From Desulfobacteraceae bacterium (lineage in GTDB: Bacteria; Desulfobacterota; Desulfobacteria; Desulfobacterales; UBA11574), in NCBI GenBank assembly GCA_029857875.1, contig JAOUGB010000155.1, positions 1 to 6,205 on the forward strand: a stretch of DNA of 6,205 nucleotides. The letters are read 5' to 3'. The position numbers and the translations under genes were made by a program. The notes under the pieces were generated by a model. It had not been told where the DNA came from, ran no database searches, and worked only from the letters and a program-made list of their open reading frames with translations. The first letter of the stretch is position 1; the number at the start of each line of letters is the position of its first letter. This document shows positions 5,700 through 6,205 of the stretch, piece after piece.

Positions 5700-6205
5700 T
5701 TAAGTGACATCGGATTTAGTGCTAAGTTGCCCGCAGGCCGCGGAAATGTCTTGTCCCTTACTGTGACGAATAATGGCCGTATAATTATTTTTGTTCAAAA
5801 TGTCCTTGAAATGAAGGATCACAGATTCTTCAGGACACTCAAATTTACTCTCTTGGTAGGTGTTGAAGGGAATAAGATTTATTTTTGCCCGTATCGGTTT
5901 CAGCAATCTGACCAGGCGTTTTGCGTCTTCTTCAGAATCGTTGATCCCTTTTAACAGAATATATTCAAACGTGATTTTTCGGCGGGGCATTAGAGGATAC
6001 CTGGCACAGGCATTGAGAAGGCTTTCTATAGGGTATTTTCGATTGATGGGCATCAGCATGTCGCGGGTTTTGTTTTCTGTGGCGTTTAATGATATTGCCA
6101 GATTAACCGCTGTTTCACGACCCAAATCGGAAAGCTTTGGAACAAGACCTGATGTTGAAACTGTCATTCTTCGGTTTGAAAATCCGAGTCCGAAGTCCCT
6201 GTCGG
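5700..6205 (-). CDS. rlmN: RlmN, 23S rRNA (adenine-2503-C2)/tRNA methyltransferase, C-terminal part
   Basis: The frame is open from the right edge to the TAA at 5700, showing 167 full codons, so the N-terminal half, including the radical-SAM CxxxCxxC, lies outside the window. The ATG at 6167 is internal: the frame continues upstream as FSNRRMTVSTSGLVP, the conserved RlmN segment, so it should not be taken as a start. Other family blocks are LAISLNA, MPINRKYP, TFEYILLKGIND and KINLIPFN. AACGQL near the end, with its Cys 11 residues from the C-terminus, is the cysteine that carries the methyl/methylene group in this family. The enzyme methylates C2 of A2503 in 23S rRNA and A37 of some tRNAs, affecting decoding accuracy. 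It is a housekeeping gene separated from kamA by about 200 AT-rich bases and is probably unrelated to the pathway downstream. Confidence 0.93.
   Translation of the reverse strand, partial: DRDFGLGFSNRRMTVSTSGLVPKLSDLGRETAVNLAISLNATENKTRDMLMPINRKYPIESLLNACARYPLMPRRKITFEYILLKGINDSEEDAKRLVRLLKPIRAKINLIPFNTYQESKFECPEESVILHFKDILNKNNYTAIIRHSKGQDISAACGQLSTKSDVT

Noticed and set aside
5685..5954. Plus-strand 89-codon frame
   Set aside because: It is antisense to the end of rlmN, which is unmistakable, and encodes nothing recognisable.

Overview
All genes that can be supported here lie on the minus strand, so the window reads from right to left. In transcription order they are: the C-terminal part of rlmN (23S rRNA/tRNA adenine C2 methyltransferase, cut by the right edge), kamA (lysine 2,3-aminomutase), an intergenic stretch of about 315 bases with nested palindromes and an intrinsic terminator, then a tight four-gene operon. 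The operon comprises a YkgJ-type cysteine-cluster protein, two tandem ATP-grasp ligases of the D-Ala-D-Ala ligase type (both 337 aa but clearly diverged), and a fusion of a GNAT acetyltransferase with an acetylpolyamine-amidohydrolase/histone-deacetylase domain. The fusion is cut by the left edge.

The fusion gene is easy to miss. Its reading frame is open from the ATG at 1275 to base 1 without a stop, while a long but meaningless plus-strand frame (31-1026) lies over it. Its C-terminal half carries the HDAC/APAH PPGHHA dyad followed by GGFCYFNNAA. The window ends just where the metal-binding Asp-x-Asp-x-His-His segment of the family would be expected.

The operon is translationally coupled throughout. 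There is an ATGA overlap between YkgJ and the first ligase and a one-base TGATG overlap between the ligases. Between the second ligase and the fusion gene, a 13-base perfect Shine-Dalgarno (AAGGAGGTGATCC) is written into the last codons and stop of the ligase.

My reading of the biology is an inference. KamA retains the residues that hold lysine in the characterised clostridial enzyme, so it would make L-beta-lysine. The ATP-grasp ligases would form amide bonds with an amino acid or amine. The GNAT and amidohydrolase halves would add and remove an acetyl group on an amine. Together this looks like a pathway for a small peptide-like or polyamine-like metabolite, possibly an osmolyte or a modified beta-lysine compound. 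I know of no characterised product for this gene set. A terminator separates kamA from the operon, so the link to kamA rests on proximity and chemistry, not on a shared transcript.

The organism is probably an anaerobic or microaerophilic bacterium of moderate GC content. The oxygen-sensitive radical-SAM aminomutase and the overall gene style suggest a Desulfobacterota (former Deltaproteobacteria) relative, but the window contains no phylogenetic marker good enough to fix this.
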